From: Pegea sp. RAD2-039
Lineage: Eukaryota; Chordata; Thaliacea; Salpida; Salpidae
DNA length: 64,000 bases
Assembly (NCBI GenBank): GCA_034620365.1
Contig: JAQGEQ010000380.1
Coordinates: 3,100,001 to 3,164,000, forward strand
Direction of reading: 5' to 3'
A program made the position numbers and the translations under genes. The notes below the pieces were generated by a model. It made no database searches and was not told the DNA's origin. It saw only the letters and a program-made list of their open reading frames with translations. Positions 11,425 to 31,200 of this stretch are shown here, piece by piece. Numbering within the stretch: the stretch's first letter is position 1; the number at the start of each line of letters is the position of its first letter.

Positions 11425-14310
11425 ATTTATTTAATTATTATAATAAACGCGAAGGAGGGTGCTTGAAGGGAGAATCTCTCTCTAACATAAATTCTGACAA
11501 ATAATACCGATTATATGTAATTAATTTGAAAATAAAGAAACCAAAAGCTATAACACATGAAGGTTCAGTAGTTCCCATACAGTATAACAGTGAACAATTA
11601 CATAGAATGTTATAATATAAAAAAGGAAAAAGAATAACAGTTTATATTGATGAACAAATATTAATATGAATAAATATTATTAAACTCATATTAAATTGAA
11701 TAAATGTTATTAAACTCAATAATAAAACGGTTCAACTTCTTCTTGAACAACACGAGTGATTCTGACATGGCAATGTGTAATGGCAGCTGATTCCATGTAC
11801 TAATTGTGCGGTATGAGAAAACATTTGCTCTGATTAACGTACCAGGTGATATGGAAGATGTAATGTGTGTCGTCCACTAAGTCGTCCACTATTGCGTAAA
11901 CTGCATTACACGAGGAGAGGTCTAGTGGAAAAGAAAGCATCGAATTGTGAATAATTTAAAAAATAAGAATTTAATCCGTCAAATTTCCAAAGCATCAAAA
12001 TTTAAGAAACTGAGACGATGCTAATAACTATCGAATTTAATATTAAGTTTCCTGCATACCAATCTCGTAAATATTGTCTGAACAGATTCGATGTTTTTGA
12101 TATCACCAACTTGATATGACATCCATACACTGACATTGTATTCAAGAGTTGGAGGTACGTACAAATTGACGAGAATGATAAAGAAATATTGATCCTTAGA
12201 ATTAAAGGTTTTTTATAATGAGGTAGACAAGGTTGATTGATTTTGCAAAGATATTGGAAAGATAATTGTGTCCTTACAAGTCAGCTGATAGGGCAATGCC
12301 AAGGTCTAGGACCGAAGATATGTGCGGAATAATAAATCCATTGATGTAAAAATGTGCAGCTATTTTACGGGAGAAAGTTATGAGTGCAAACTTTGTGGGC
12401 TGGATTCTGAGCTGTCAGTTCATAGACCAGTTTTCTACAACGTGTAGATCAGTTTGAAGTTTTGAAAGATTGCTAGATAATAGCTTGATCTCATCTGCAT
12501 ACACAAACATTCTGACATCATCTACTGCTACAAGTCTTTGATGAGGTTTTCAATGAGAATTAAAAGAGAAGGATCCTGACGGAGTCCTGACGAACACCAC
12601 TGGTATCTTGACTAGGAGTAGATAAATTCTTTCAACACGAGCTTTTTGGATTCTACCTAAAAAGTAATCTTTAATCCACTGTAAGATAAAGCTGTTGAAT
12701 TTTGATTTTTTTAAAACAGTAATGAGATTGTTGTGTGGGACAGAATCAAACGCTTTAGCAAAGTTGAGGTATATAAAGTAACAAGGGAGTGTTACTTTCA
12801 TAATGGGCTGTAAGCTCATTAAGAAAAGTAAGATGTTGAGTCAGGGAAGATCTCCGTTTCACAAAGCAATGCTTGACATCAGGTATTAGATGGTGCTCCA
12901 TCAAATGACTGGTCATATGATTATGAGTGTAATGCTTTTCAGCTCTGCAGATAACTGAAGTCAGTGAAACTGGTCTGTAGTTAAGTGCAGTGTTTCTGAG
13001 ACCCTTTTTGTGAATATAAGTGATGGTAGCTTTCTTCCAAATTTGTGGAACTCTTCCTTGCCTCAGAATGATCTTAAAGAGTAGCGATAAGGAGGAAGTA
13101 GTTTTTTCTTAAAAACAGAGCAGGGATCTGATCAGGGGGTTGGAAACTGATAATTTTAAAGATGAAATAACCTTACTACCATCTCGACCGTTATGTCAAG
13201 ATCTATCATCTCAAAGACATTTGTAAGAATATTGAAGTAGGAAAGAGAAGGAGTATTGCCATCATCGGTTATAAAAACGCTATTAAATTGATTGTTTAGC
13301 AATTCAGCTTTATTCTCTGGTTCCATCACAAGGTGGTCGGTGTTATCAAGTAAGGGAGGTATTTTAGATCTCGCCTTAGGCTTGTGATTCATGAAGACAA
13401 AGAAAGTTTTCTTGCTAGGTGAAGATAAGACTGCACTTTCTCTTCCTAAATAGAATTTAGAAACAGATTTCTTGTAAACTATACAAAGATCTCTGTGCAG
13501 AGATTTGATGGAAAAGTCTCCTTTAGTTTGTTTGTATAGAAGGTTTTTTAAATGTTGTAAATTTCTTAAATATCTGGACAAACATGGATTTTTACTGACT
13601 TGATAAAAAGGTATAAATTTCTCAATTGAATCTTTAATGATGTTAGCAAACCGTGAGTAAATAGTATTGATATCTTCGGTAGAGTTGAAAATATAAATCC
13701 AGTTAACACCTGATAGAAACTCATTAATATCATCATAATTTCCACGGTAAAATTCCGTTTGCATAGAGCTTAACGTCCCTGGAAAAAGTTTAATGGAGCT
13801 TAAATTCAATCATGTTGTGATTGCGAGTTAAAGCAAAACCTTCTTTGTGATCAATGTAGATAATGTTCTGATGGTTTGATGTGATGAGAAGGTCTAAAGT
13901 ATTACCACCAACTTGGCTTAGAAAGGTAACTATATGGGATAGGTAATTGGCATGAAGGAAGCTGACAAAGGTATGACTTAAAATGTCTGAAGTAGGTTTA
14001 TCTCTAACCAAGTTAAATGATTTTTCCACAATTATTATAATTAACTCTACTAAAATTAGAACCCCCCAAAATATATAATTCACAACACACAATACTCAAT
14101 AAAGCCTTGGTAGTAACTCCGTCATTAGTTTTAGAGAGTAGTAGGTAAATACATTTAAAACGAGAACATTTGGACTGTAATGAAAGTTGAAAGCGGCAAT
14201 CTCCAATCTCAAACAATTACAGCGATCTGAATGCTGGAGATCTTGGGTGCAAACGATGTTTTGTAAATTATACAAACACCGCCGTCATTTAGTTTCACGA
14301 AATAATCATA
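11425..14310 (-). mobile_element. Decayed non-LTR retrotransposon (CR1/L2/Jockey-like), copy 1
   Basis: Minus-strand element broken by stops and frameshifts. From 5' to 3': endonuclease fragments at 13790-14300 (LDLLITSN-like motif; a GGVC patch near 14280), a linker at 13156-13809, reverse transcriptase across about 12400-13080 (IYLNFAKAFDSVPH at about 12760), and a catalytic box near 12490 that reads YADE in place of YADD. A 3' UTR then ends at about 11425 near ATAA-type repeats. It is collinear with the element at 57.94-60.06 kb, and its last 220 bp match the plus-strand fragment at 25.13-25.38 kb. The decay and the altered catalytic box make it inactive. Family placement rests on motif style only. 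Confidence 0.9.
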
Positions 14311-14399
14311 TAGTATACAATTTTAATCAAGATTTAAAGATTTTAAACTACAATACTATTTATAAAAAAAACTAACTTTATACCAGTCAGTTATCTCTA

Positions 14400-16400
14400 T
14401 CCTATATCTGATAAACTCATTTTCTATGAAGTGTATATTTATTTTTAGACAATAAATAGCTTATCATTTGAAATCAGTAAGTAAACCTAGAAAATTCATA
14501 CATATAAGTTAGTTATATTTTTTCATGTTTTCTTTAAGTTTTATATTATTACTTAATTTATATTTTTATGTTATTACTTATTTTATATTTTTATATTATT
14601 ACTTATCTTGTATAATAAGCATATTGTGACAAACTGTTTTTATTCGATTAACCGGTAACATACACTAACACCTTTTTCTTTTAACAGTTACAGTATATCT
14701 TTTTGGAAACAAAAAGTAATTTTGTTTTTTATAATCTAGTTGATATTCAGAATATTTTTAAGCTAACTTAATAATGCTTCTTGTAATTCAAAAATTCATG
14801 CTGAAAAAACTTGAAAATTATACCCGTGTATCAAAACCTTTATAAAATAACTCCATTTTTCTAAAAGCTCCATGTTGTTTACCAACAGGTTGCAAAAGAA
14901 TACTACTTGTAGTGAATAATTAAATATAGATTAAATCTAAGTTTCCAAGATTTAATTCTCATTTATTGCTGTATTTTTCAATCCTAATAATCCCTCTTTT
15001 TTAAAATTTGTAAATATATTTTTTTCAATATATTAACCCATTTTACTTTAAAGATTAAAAAATTAGGATCAAAATACATTTACTTTCATGTTAGTTTTAA
15101 TTACATTTTTCTTTTATGTTAGTTAATTAAAAATAGTATATTCTTGTTTATTTTATTTTTTAAAATTAACTTTAAAAAGTAGATTATAAAGAATTGAGTT
15201 TATTAATAATTTAATCAGAAAAAAGTTATTTTATATTTATTTATATTTAGACAATGGTTCAAAACAAATTTTTTATTAGATATATTTTTATTTATTTATT
15301 TCATTTTATAAATATAATGAATATGGTACATTTCAATATAAGAGATCTACTTGCAACAGTTTTTATAAGAATTTTATGTTTAAATTTAAAACATATAAAA
15401 AACGCGATCAATCTAAAAACTGTTTTTAGTTATGATTTTCTATTATTTTTATTTGTAAGTTTTTATCATGACTAAAAGATTGTTAAAATATTAAAAACAA
15501 TTAATTTATTAATATTTTTTTTAGATTTAGCTATTCACTTTACTATACATCAAATGTTGTATATAGAAGCTTATTTATATATTTATTTTCAAAAACTGCA
15601 AAAATGTCATTTTATTTATTAAATTTTTTGAAAAATGAATATGTCACTGGTTTTGATGATGAAACTTGTTAAACACTTAAATTTGATATAAAATTTCATA
15701 TTTCAAATACATTTTTGACCATGTCTTCTTTCTGATAAAATTTTATTATGTAATTTCTTTTTATGAAAAGTATGTTTATTGTTTTTGAAATTCAAAAAAA
15801 ACTTTCAAAATTATGTTGGTAATATGGTAAATATTACTTGATTTTTTAATATAAATTTCAACAACTTTTTTGAATATAGTATCTCTACAGTTAATATATA
15901 CTGAGTAAGTATAGTTTAGATCTTTTATAATTAGGTTTAAGACAAAGTATGCTGCAGTCGAAATCAAAGCTTTAGGAAAGTTTAGTCAGTACATGAAGTT
16001 ATTTTTTTGGCAGCATAGTTTGGAAGTTTTGAGGCTGGTATATGTCAGAATAATGACAATCAAGGTATATTTTTAGCATTTATATTTGCTCAAAAGTAGT
16101 ATAATAGTTATAATACTATTTGATTGATATTTCATACTATTAGAACTTTAGTGTATTAATTTTGTTATATAGAAATCAATTAACCAATTAGTAATAGTGG
16201 GTTTTATCTACTTCTAGTGTTTACATAAACTTGAATTTATTATTTTAATTAAAATTGTATTTGTACAAGCTTATTGTTGTTTTTACTAAAGATGAATTGT
16301 TTATAAATGTTTCTATTGTTATTTTTCTATTTATAGAATACTTGTTGTGAATCTTATCTATAAATAAAATATTGAACAACTTCAAATTTTTACTACTGCT
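14400..16400. other. Intergenic upstream of ERN1
   Basis: Extremely AT-rich, with homopolymer tracts and chance ORFs rich in Phe, Ile, Lys and Asn. No exon recognised. The ERN1 promoter should lie at the right end, but I cannot point to a defined element. Confidence 0.5.
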
Positions 16401-16417
16401 AACTACCAGTTTTACAA

Positions 16418-22758
<6,341 letters not shown>

Positions 22759-22764
22759 TCTGCT

Positions 22765-25125
22765 GATCAAGTGGATGAAAGATACTCAATAGTTGCCCTA
22801 AATCAGGTCTCGGCGTCACGGCTGTGATGACGTCATGTGAGATTATTGGTGAAGATGTGTAGTGGCTACATCAATCAAATGTGGTTTATGGTTGGTTTCT
22901 CTCTTTTTAACCTTTTTTCGCGCTTTATTGAAGCAAATTTGTTGAAAGATTTATTAAATTATTGAAAATTTGTTTTCAAACTTCAAATTTTAAATGAGAT
23001 GAAAAAGTGGATAACAAAAACAATTCCAGTTTCTCTTTTTCTTGTTTGAATTTTTGTTTTATCACAACATCTTCCAATGACTTTGTATCTTTACATCCAG
23101 AAGCTTTGCACTTTCCTTTTGAAGCTTAAGCTCGAGTTTTTTGTTTACACAGCTTTCCTAAACATATAACAGCTATTTATATATGAAACTTATGTTTTTT
23201 GATTTTAATTTCCTAATTCAAGGTATTTTTGATTGACAAAAATAAAGCTTTTACTGTTTAATATAAATTGTTTGTTTTTTTATCATAAATTTTTTAAACT
23301 ATTTCTTTTTATGTTTAGTCATCTCTCAAAAATTTAATTGTTTCATTAAAAAATAAATTTCTTGGAAAGATAAATTAAAGCTTTTTAACAATAAAACCAA
23401 AATTATAATTTGAACTTTAAATAGAGTTTTTAAATTCACCAACTTAAAAATTCCTTTCTGAAAGGTCTTTATATAAGAATTTTTCAGGTTTTTTTTTTTA
23501 ATAAAACAGACTTTATTAAATTTTTGTAGGCTATTTCTATAGATTTTCTTTTTATAAATTTTTATACACTTTCTTGTAAGCCTCTAAAAGATTGAATTAC
23601 GATAGATACAAAAAGATAGTGATTTATAAATTATCGCTTTTGCAAAGCTTATGACATGATGCAACATTGCAAAGGCAAATGTGAATGATAGGAATTTAAC
23701 AAAAAGTGTACTAAAGAAAGCGTTTATACGTAGGACAAAATTTACTCACCTTTGTAAAACATAGAAATAAAAAACTTATAAAAAATAATTTATAAATGTT
23801 ACTTTTAACATAAGATAGTTTTGTTTTCATTAACTTTTTACTGATGTTTTTGATAATAGTAACTTAACTTTTGAATAAATAAAATAGATTAAATGAAAGT
23901 TCAGACAAACATACAAAATAAATTGACAAAGTAATAATTTTTGTTAGAGAAAGACTATAAGAAAATTATTTGACCTTTTTTGTTGCGAAATCTCGTAATA
24001 AATATTTTTCGGTTTAATCTGGTCAAGTACAATTGAATTCTATTTAGAATTTTTACATTTAATTATCATCAAATCATATTTCTAATGATTCAATGTTTTT
24101 GTGAAATTTTAATTCTTATTTGTCTGAGAGCTAGACCATATCGAGAAATTCTCATATAGATCTTAATGATGCTTCAGCAATTTTGTCCCAATGGTTGTAA
24201 AATATATTTGATATGTGAAACACAGCTTAACCATTTTAACAAATGTTAGTGGATATCGATCCAGTATTCTTCTAACAAATTATTTCGTTAAGTTAAACAA
24301 TTATTCTTTATTTTAAGTATTGCGTGTATAAACTTTTAAAGTTATGTAACAACTTTTTTTGAATTTGAGAATTATTTGTTGGCTACTTAATCCAAATTTT
24401 AGTTATTTTTAGAATATAAGTTTAAACACAAACAATGTCGTACGAATATTTTTTATAAAATCTAAGATTTCTATATTATAAATATACATGTAATATATAG
24501 TATTTATGAAATACAACTTTTGCTGTATTATTAATAAAAGTCTTCCAATGATCGATATCATCTTAAAACTAGCTAATGTAAGAGACTGTTCATAAAGCTA
24601 ACAATTATCTTAAACCTATTCTAAAATAGAAATTAAAACGCTAAAAGCTGAATTCTACTTATAAAAAGGTACTGCAAGAGACTGCCTCTTCATGGGCAAC
24701 GTTATATTATACAACTAATGATATACATTTGTTACATTGAAAACTTTGAATACTGTCTTAAAAAAATTATTTTCTTACTTTTACCATTTTTATCAGTAGA
24801 ATATACTTTAATATTTAGCAAGATTAATATTTAGTTTAATATTCAACCAAGTTTTTCAGAAAGTATCTTTCGGCCTTAAAAAGTTTTAACCAATTTCAAA
24901 CTAGCTTTCATAGTTAAATTTTATGGCAACCAGGCGAGTCGCTCATCCCTAAAGAACATAAACGTTTATTTGATAAGTTTCTACTTTTATGATTGTAATA
25001 TTTGTCTCTCCTTTTCCTATATTTTCCGAATATCTTTTTACTTTTAAATTTATAAATTATGATAATATTATATTTTGATTATATGTTGATCATATTTTCT
25101 GTATTTGCTGCTAAAGATTTTATTG
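22765..25125. other. Intergenic downstream of ERN1
   Basis: The 3' flank of ERN1 (one TGACGTCA at about 22827; AATAAA at 23241-23246) followed by AT-rich DNA. No exon, tRNA or tandem repeat seen. Confidence 0.5.
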
Positions 25126-25129
25126 TTAA

Positions 25130-25378
25130 ATGAAAATAAATATTGCCATAATTGTGTTTTCTAAGCTGTGATTGTTTTTCTATTTTTTATATTTATAGAA
25201 TTCTAAGTAATTGTTCACTCTTATATGTTTTGGGTTCTACTGAAATACCATGTGTTACATCTTTTTCTTTTCTACATTTGTATCTAATTATATATAATAT
25301 TATTTGTGAGAATGTGTTTTAGTGAGAGGTGCCCTTTTCAGGCACCCTCCTTCTATTTTATTTTAATAAATAAATGGA
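25130..25378 (+). mobile_element. LINE 3' terminal fragment (same family as copies 1 and 2)
   Basis: The plus strand here matches the reverse complement of 11430-11640, e.g. the shared blocks GTAATTGTTCACT, CATGTGTTA and GCACCCTCCTTC. Only the 3' UTR is present, as expected for 5'-truncated LINE insertions. A hairpin (GGTGCC at 25328-25333, loop of seven, GGCACC at 25341-25346) is followed closely by an AATAAATAAAT tail. A 3' hairpin plus short tandem tail is typical of CR1/L2-type elements and would be the template-recognition signal. Confidence 0.8.
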
Positions 25379-25627
25379 AATAACATTTAAATTCTATTAA
25401 ATCAATGATTCCAATATAGAATTGTCATCAATATGAAATTATTTCAGATATTTAACTGTGATAGAGTTTTTTTTTAATACTTTGCTATTATCAAATATTT
25501 AGTATTTAGTTCTACAAGTAACTATATATTATGCAATATTAACTAGTAATTAATAATCTGAAAACTGTTTATTCAGACAATTTCTTAAAATCTTGAAAAG
25601 TTGTTTAAATATTGGATTTGAAAAAAT

Positions 25628-27696
25628 ATGAATAAAAAATCTAAGAAAAGGACTTATAGTGCTGGAGATATGCTCATGCAACATGATGTTGCAATCAAGT
25701 CAGATCATGAAGAAGACTTTCTTGAATTTGATGCAAAAGGTTTTAGAGGTTTGAGTATTTCAAGCAAGACATTAGAAAGTGAAGATGAGGAAAATTATGA
25801 TATGAGTAAACCTTGTGTTGGTTTGGCTCTAATTATCAACAATGAGCATTTTAAAGGTGATTTCAAAATTTATTTTCTAATTTTTAATATTAAATATTAC
25901 TAAATTATTTTTAATACATTGGTAATTTCATTATTGAAAATAATCTAGTTAGTTTTTTTATTATCACTGATTTATTGAATAGCTAGTGTTAGTAATTATC
26001 TATATATATTTTATAATAATCTTTTTTGTTGCAAAACTATATAATAGCTACTTTATAATTTTTCATATCATTTTTTACTTTAAGTAAGTCTAGTTACATT
26101 TTGACAAATATTTATATTTGATATGACAATGTTACTAAATCTATTCTGGTTATATTGTTTAATAATAAATGTAAAACAGCTAAAAAATTTGTTTAGTAAG
26201 ATGCTTAATTTTTGGTGTAGCCTTTTATATGTCTATAATGTGGATGTTTAAAGACACTTTATGCTAGTAACTTTATATATGCCTTGTTTGTAATCAAAAT
26301 TTATCTTAACTTAGTTGTATATGGATAACATTTGTGTTTTTCATGTCTTGTAACACTTATTTTTTATAATTTTTAGATAACAGCTCAAGAAGAGGTACAA
26401 AAGTGGATGCTAATAATTTGAAAACAACTTTCACTAATCTAAAATTTGATGTTGAAGAGCTCTATAACGCAGATAAGCAAACTATTAAGGATGTAAGTAG
26501 TGTATAATTGTTTTGTTATATTGTTTAAGGATTAACTCTTCTTATTTTTTATTTAACACATGCCTGCAGGTGACAAATTATACAGCTTTTTTAGCGAACA
26601 AAAATTTTAGTGATGCAAAACTCATTTGCATAAATTTCTTATTCTAATATTTAAAGTTTTCATAACTTCACACTTTCAACAAAATCATTTGAAACTTTAA
26701 TTGCAGAAAATCAAATATTACTCTTCAGAGGTTGATCACTCGCAGTACAACTGCTTTGCTTTAATAATTTTAAGTCATGGAGATGATGATTGCTTTTATG
26801 CAACTGATGGTAGAGTTAACATCAAAAAACTTGTGGATCGATTTAGAGGAGACCAATGTAAGACTCTTCTAGGAAAACCAAAGATTTTTATCATTCAGGT
26901 GCTATATGAAAATATTTTCTTAATATAGTTTAATCTCAGAACCGATTTTGAATGTCAATAACATTATTGTAGGCATGTAGAGGTCAAGAACATGAGATAG
27001 GGTTGGAACCTCCGGTAGATGTCTGTGATGGATTAGTTTGTGAGCAATATGGAGACAAAGTTATATATACTGAAACTTCAACAGTTGCTACTATTCCTGC
27101 TGGAGCTGACTTTATTCTTTGCTATTCAGTTGCTGAAGGTCTTAAATTCGTTGTTAACCCATTTCACTCAATAATACGAAACCCATGACTAGCGAAAGCA
27201 GTCTTGTCATTAAACAAATATCAACTGAATAATACTTTCATCAAATACTTCTTTGTTCTACTAATTTGTTTAATAAAAAACTTTTTATGAATACTTTTGA
27301 AAAGTATCGATGAAATAAATGATTAGACAAATGAAGTTGTTCAATCTAAATAGCAACCGATTACTTTTCAGGTTTTTTCTCTCATCGAGACACATCAAAC
27401 GGTTCGTGGTACATACAATCACTAACACAAGTAATTGATGATCTACTTAAAAGTGAGTAAAATCAATTGTTGAAATTAATTGGTTTGTTTTTATAATTAT
27501 TCCAACATTTTTGCTGATGAAAATGTTTTTATTAGAGAAAAAAGAAGTCAATTTTCTGGATGTCTTGACGACAGTGAATCGAAAAGTGTCGAAGAAAAGC
27601 GTTTTACGATCTTACAACTTGAATTCTTTGGGTAAGAAGCAGATGTCAACATTTCAATCATTGCTCACCAAAAAGTTGGTTTTCAACCAGAAATAA
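25628..27696 (+). CDS. Effector-type caspase (CASP3/6/7-like)
   Basis: Cysteine protease of apoptosis cleaving after Asp. Six exons: 25628-25856, 26377-26492, 26707-26898, 26973-27138, 27372-27452, 27536-27696; 314 residues with compatible phases. The prodomain is short (about 50 residues, no CARD or DED), as in executioner caspases. The large subunit has the substrate-pocket SRRGT (about residues 79-83), catalytic His139 in LSHG and Cys181 in QACRG. The small subunit has FFSHRDTSNGSW (S1/S3 pocket) and ends in LLTKKLVFNQK. The linker around residues 191-196 (DVCDG) offers Asp sites for maturation. The nearest human forms are caspases 3 and 7; orthology was not resolved. An AATAAA lies at 27730. 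Confidence 0.95.
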
Positions 27697-28032
27697 ATAA
27701 TTTTTTTTATTTGATTTCACTGCCAATTAAATAAAATATTACCAAAAGAAATTGTTTAATCGATTTTATAAGACCTTCAAAACTAAACTTTTATGATGTA
27801 TTGTTTACTAGCACTATACCTTTTGTTGTAATTCCATAAGTGCTCACAATAAAATCCTAGTTGATATTGTAGCAAACCAAACATACTGAAGCTTTTTATT
27901 GAGCAGTTTCTTTACTCAAATACTCTTTTGTTCACAAAGTTTCTATTTATTCATTTTTAATGCAATAATATATATTTGCCAAATGTAGAATTTAAGGATC
28001 ACTATGAAAATGTGCTTGTGCTTATTCTAATT

Positions 28033-28091
28033 ATGAAGCTGACAATTTTATACTTTTTATTGCTTCAACTCCCAACATTGTCTTCAAATTG
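28033..28091 (+). other. Orphan signal-peptide-like exon (doubtful)
   Basis: An ATG begins a 19-residue hydrophobic stretch (MKLTILYFLLLQLPTLSSN) that runs directly into a good donor (gtaaat). It looks like a first exon of a secreted protein, but no plus-strand continuation is visible and the following DNA is coding on the other strand. It may be a remnant or chance. Confidence 0.15.
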
Positions 28092-28299
28092 TAAATATTA
28101 TTTTATAATTTGTTGTTTTTCGACATTCAAGTAAAAAACAACCTTATCCACGTGCTTTAAAATGCTGAATGTTTTATTTTCGTTGTAGTAACTACGTTGC
28201 AAGCTAACTAACTAAACATTCCTTTTACCACATTCACAATATAACTTCTGCGATATTATTTGTTAACTTTAAATGAGTGATTAGATACAAGTTGATCAG

Positions 28300-31200
28300 T
28301 TAAACTAGCTTATTACAACCACTAATTGTAGAATTAATTTGACAAGCTACATCAAGTGGGTAACAGATGTCACCGGTACCATAGAAACCTGCAGCACATT
28401 GGCACTTGTAACCACAATCTTCATCAATACTACAAGTAGAATTAGCATGACAAGGATTTGCAGAATCACATTCAGTTGCTATTTCATCTGATTTTTGGCA
28501 ACTGAGATCTTTCATTGACCAACCTTTAGGACATTGACACTTAAATGAGCCAATATAATTCACACAAGTTGCCCCAAACATGGAACAGATGTCTTCTTCA
28601 TCTAGACATTCATCAACATCTACACATTTTTGGTTTTGAGTTTGTAACCTGCCTGGCATACACATTTGTAGCTTCCATATGAGTTGTGACATGTAGAGTT
28701 AGGCGAGCACTGATTACTATCACATTCATTGATGTCATTACACATCAAAGTTTCTGAATTCCATTGAAAGCCTGTTGTGCAACCACATTGATATCCACCA
28801 TCTTTATTGATACATTTTTGTTCTTTTTCACATTGATAATTGTCAGTTTCACATTCATTTTCATCATTACAATTTCCAAATGCATCCTCAATGTAACCAT
28901 CTTTACAAGTACAATTATAAGATCCTTCAATGTTTGTACAAATAGAGTTTGATCCACAGATTGCTGAAAAGTTGTCAGAATAAATAATCAATTCATCTTT
29001 AATTTAATTCAAACTTGTAAATAAATACAGTTAAATTGTTTGGTTTGCAGTAATATAAGTTGAACGTTTTAGAAAAACTATCTTTAATGAATCAATATAA
29101 ATGTAGAAATCTTACAATCAACTTCACATTCATTTAAATCTTTGCAAACTTCTCCTTTTTTTACAAATCCTTCTTCACAAATGCATTGAAATGAGCCTTT
29201 AGTATCGACACATTGTGAATTATTTGCACAAGAATTTTTACCTGAAAACAATATCCTTGTTTTATATCTAACATTGATTTCTTTACATTTATACTCAAGG
29301 TTTCTATGAGAACAAAACAATTAAATATAAAGTTTTTATCTGAATATTTCCAAAAATATAGAAGTCAAAATAATCTTTTATTTGATATTCTAATTTAAGC
29401 TACAAATAATTATACCTTCAAAACACTCGTCAATGTTGCTACACAAAAAACCAGAGCCTTCAAAACCATCATTACATTTACAAGTAAATCCACCAGCAAA
29501 GTTTGTACACGTGGCTTTCAGGTTACAAGGTGATTGTAAACATTCATCTATATCAACGCACAACTGGCTTTTGTCAGATCTAACAAAACCAGTCTTGCAC
29601 TCGCATAGATATCCTCCTAATATTAGTTAAATGAAAAATACTTACAACAACAATATATTAAATATACCTTCAGTATTTCGACAAGTAGCTTCTTTTTCAC
29701 AAATATTTAAATCTTGACATTCATTCAAATCTAAACATAATCCCATATTGTTACTGATGTAACCATTTTTACATTTGCATTCGTAACTCCCATAAGTATT
29801 GATACAATCAGAGTTAATATGACAACTGGAAGCATCTTTACATTCATTAAGATCTTTACAAGTATCATTAACCTCAACGAAACCTGCACACCATTTTTGA
29901 TTTGTTAGTCATCTTGTTCAATAAATTTGGATAAACATTATTAGTTTTAGGAAATCGTCGAATTATAAGTAATAGTTATGAATAAAATAGAAGACTTTTA
30001 CCATTTAAACAGCTACATATGTTATTTCCAATGCAAACTTTGTCAGATGAGCAATTGTTCTTGCACAAATCAGCAGGAATCTCTTCACAACTTCCGTTTT
30101 CTCTCTTGTATCCGATCTTGCAACCACAATCAAAACCTTTCTGATATAAAATATTCAATTGATGAAAACTTTAAATTTTAAAAATCAAATAAATGAATAA
30201 TGTGAAATATACATTTAACACAATTTTTAATATACCTTTGTATTATTACAAATTTCGTTTAAACCATCACAAGTTTGGTTATTTAAGCATTCATTTATAT
30301 CAATACAATCATTTCCATGTCCATAGTAACCGTTCATACACTGACAATGGTATGATCTTAAAGTATTAACACAGTTAGTATTTGAAGGACATGGTGACTC
30401 CTTGCATTCATCAACGTCAGCACAACTCCATGCCATTTTTCCATCTTCAACCTTGATTTATTAAAATGTTGAATCTTAATTATTTTATAAACAGCATTTC
30501 AATTTACACAAAATAAAATCATAAGTTTTTTTGTTCCATCAAAATAGATGAAAGATTACGACTGAAATATTTGATTGCAAAATAAATTAAGTATTTACTG
30601 CTATTTTTTCAAGTCCATCATCACATTTACAATAGAAGGAGCCTTGTGTATTAACACAAGTAGAATTTTCATTCGATGAACACCCATCTATTTCGCATTC
30701 ATTGATATCGGCGCATATATGCTTACCGACCATATGATAACCTTCGTTACATTCACAGCTGTAGCTACCTATTAACAATATCATTATACAAGTTTTTTTT
30801 AAGTTTTAATTTATTTGTACTACTATTTCAATTATCAAATTAGCTTGCATTTAATTTCAAAAAATTTAAGAAACTAAATAAAAAGTTTGTCGAAAATATA
30901 CCTATTGAGTTGAAGCAAATTGAATTTTTATCACAAGCATTATTTTCACACTCATTGATGTCAGTACAAATTGTCCCATTTCCAGTAAACCCAGAAATGC
31001 ACGAACAAACATAACTTCCCTGAGTATTACTACATATAGCATGTGGACTACAGCTGTAGATTTCTAAGCAAACGGGAATAATGTAAAGATAAAGTAAAAG
31101 GAAACTATCTGTCAATTAATCAACTAAAAAATACAAACTTTTAGAAATGATAAAACGCATTTGTACCTTTTTCACATTCGTCAATGTCTTCACAACTAGT

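Noticed and set aside
26569-26655. Extra caspase exon after tgcctgcag
   Set aside because: It has an acceptor but no usable donor in frame, and joining 26492 directly to 26707 gives the correct caspase spacing.
28764-28952. Plus-strand Phe/Ile/Thr-rich ORF
   Set aside because: Antisense shadow of EGF-coding DNA.
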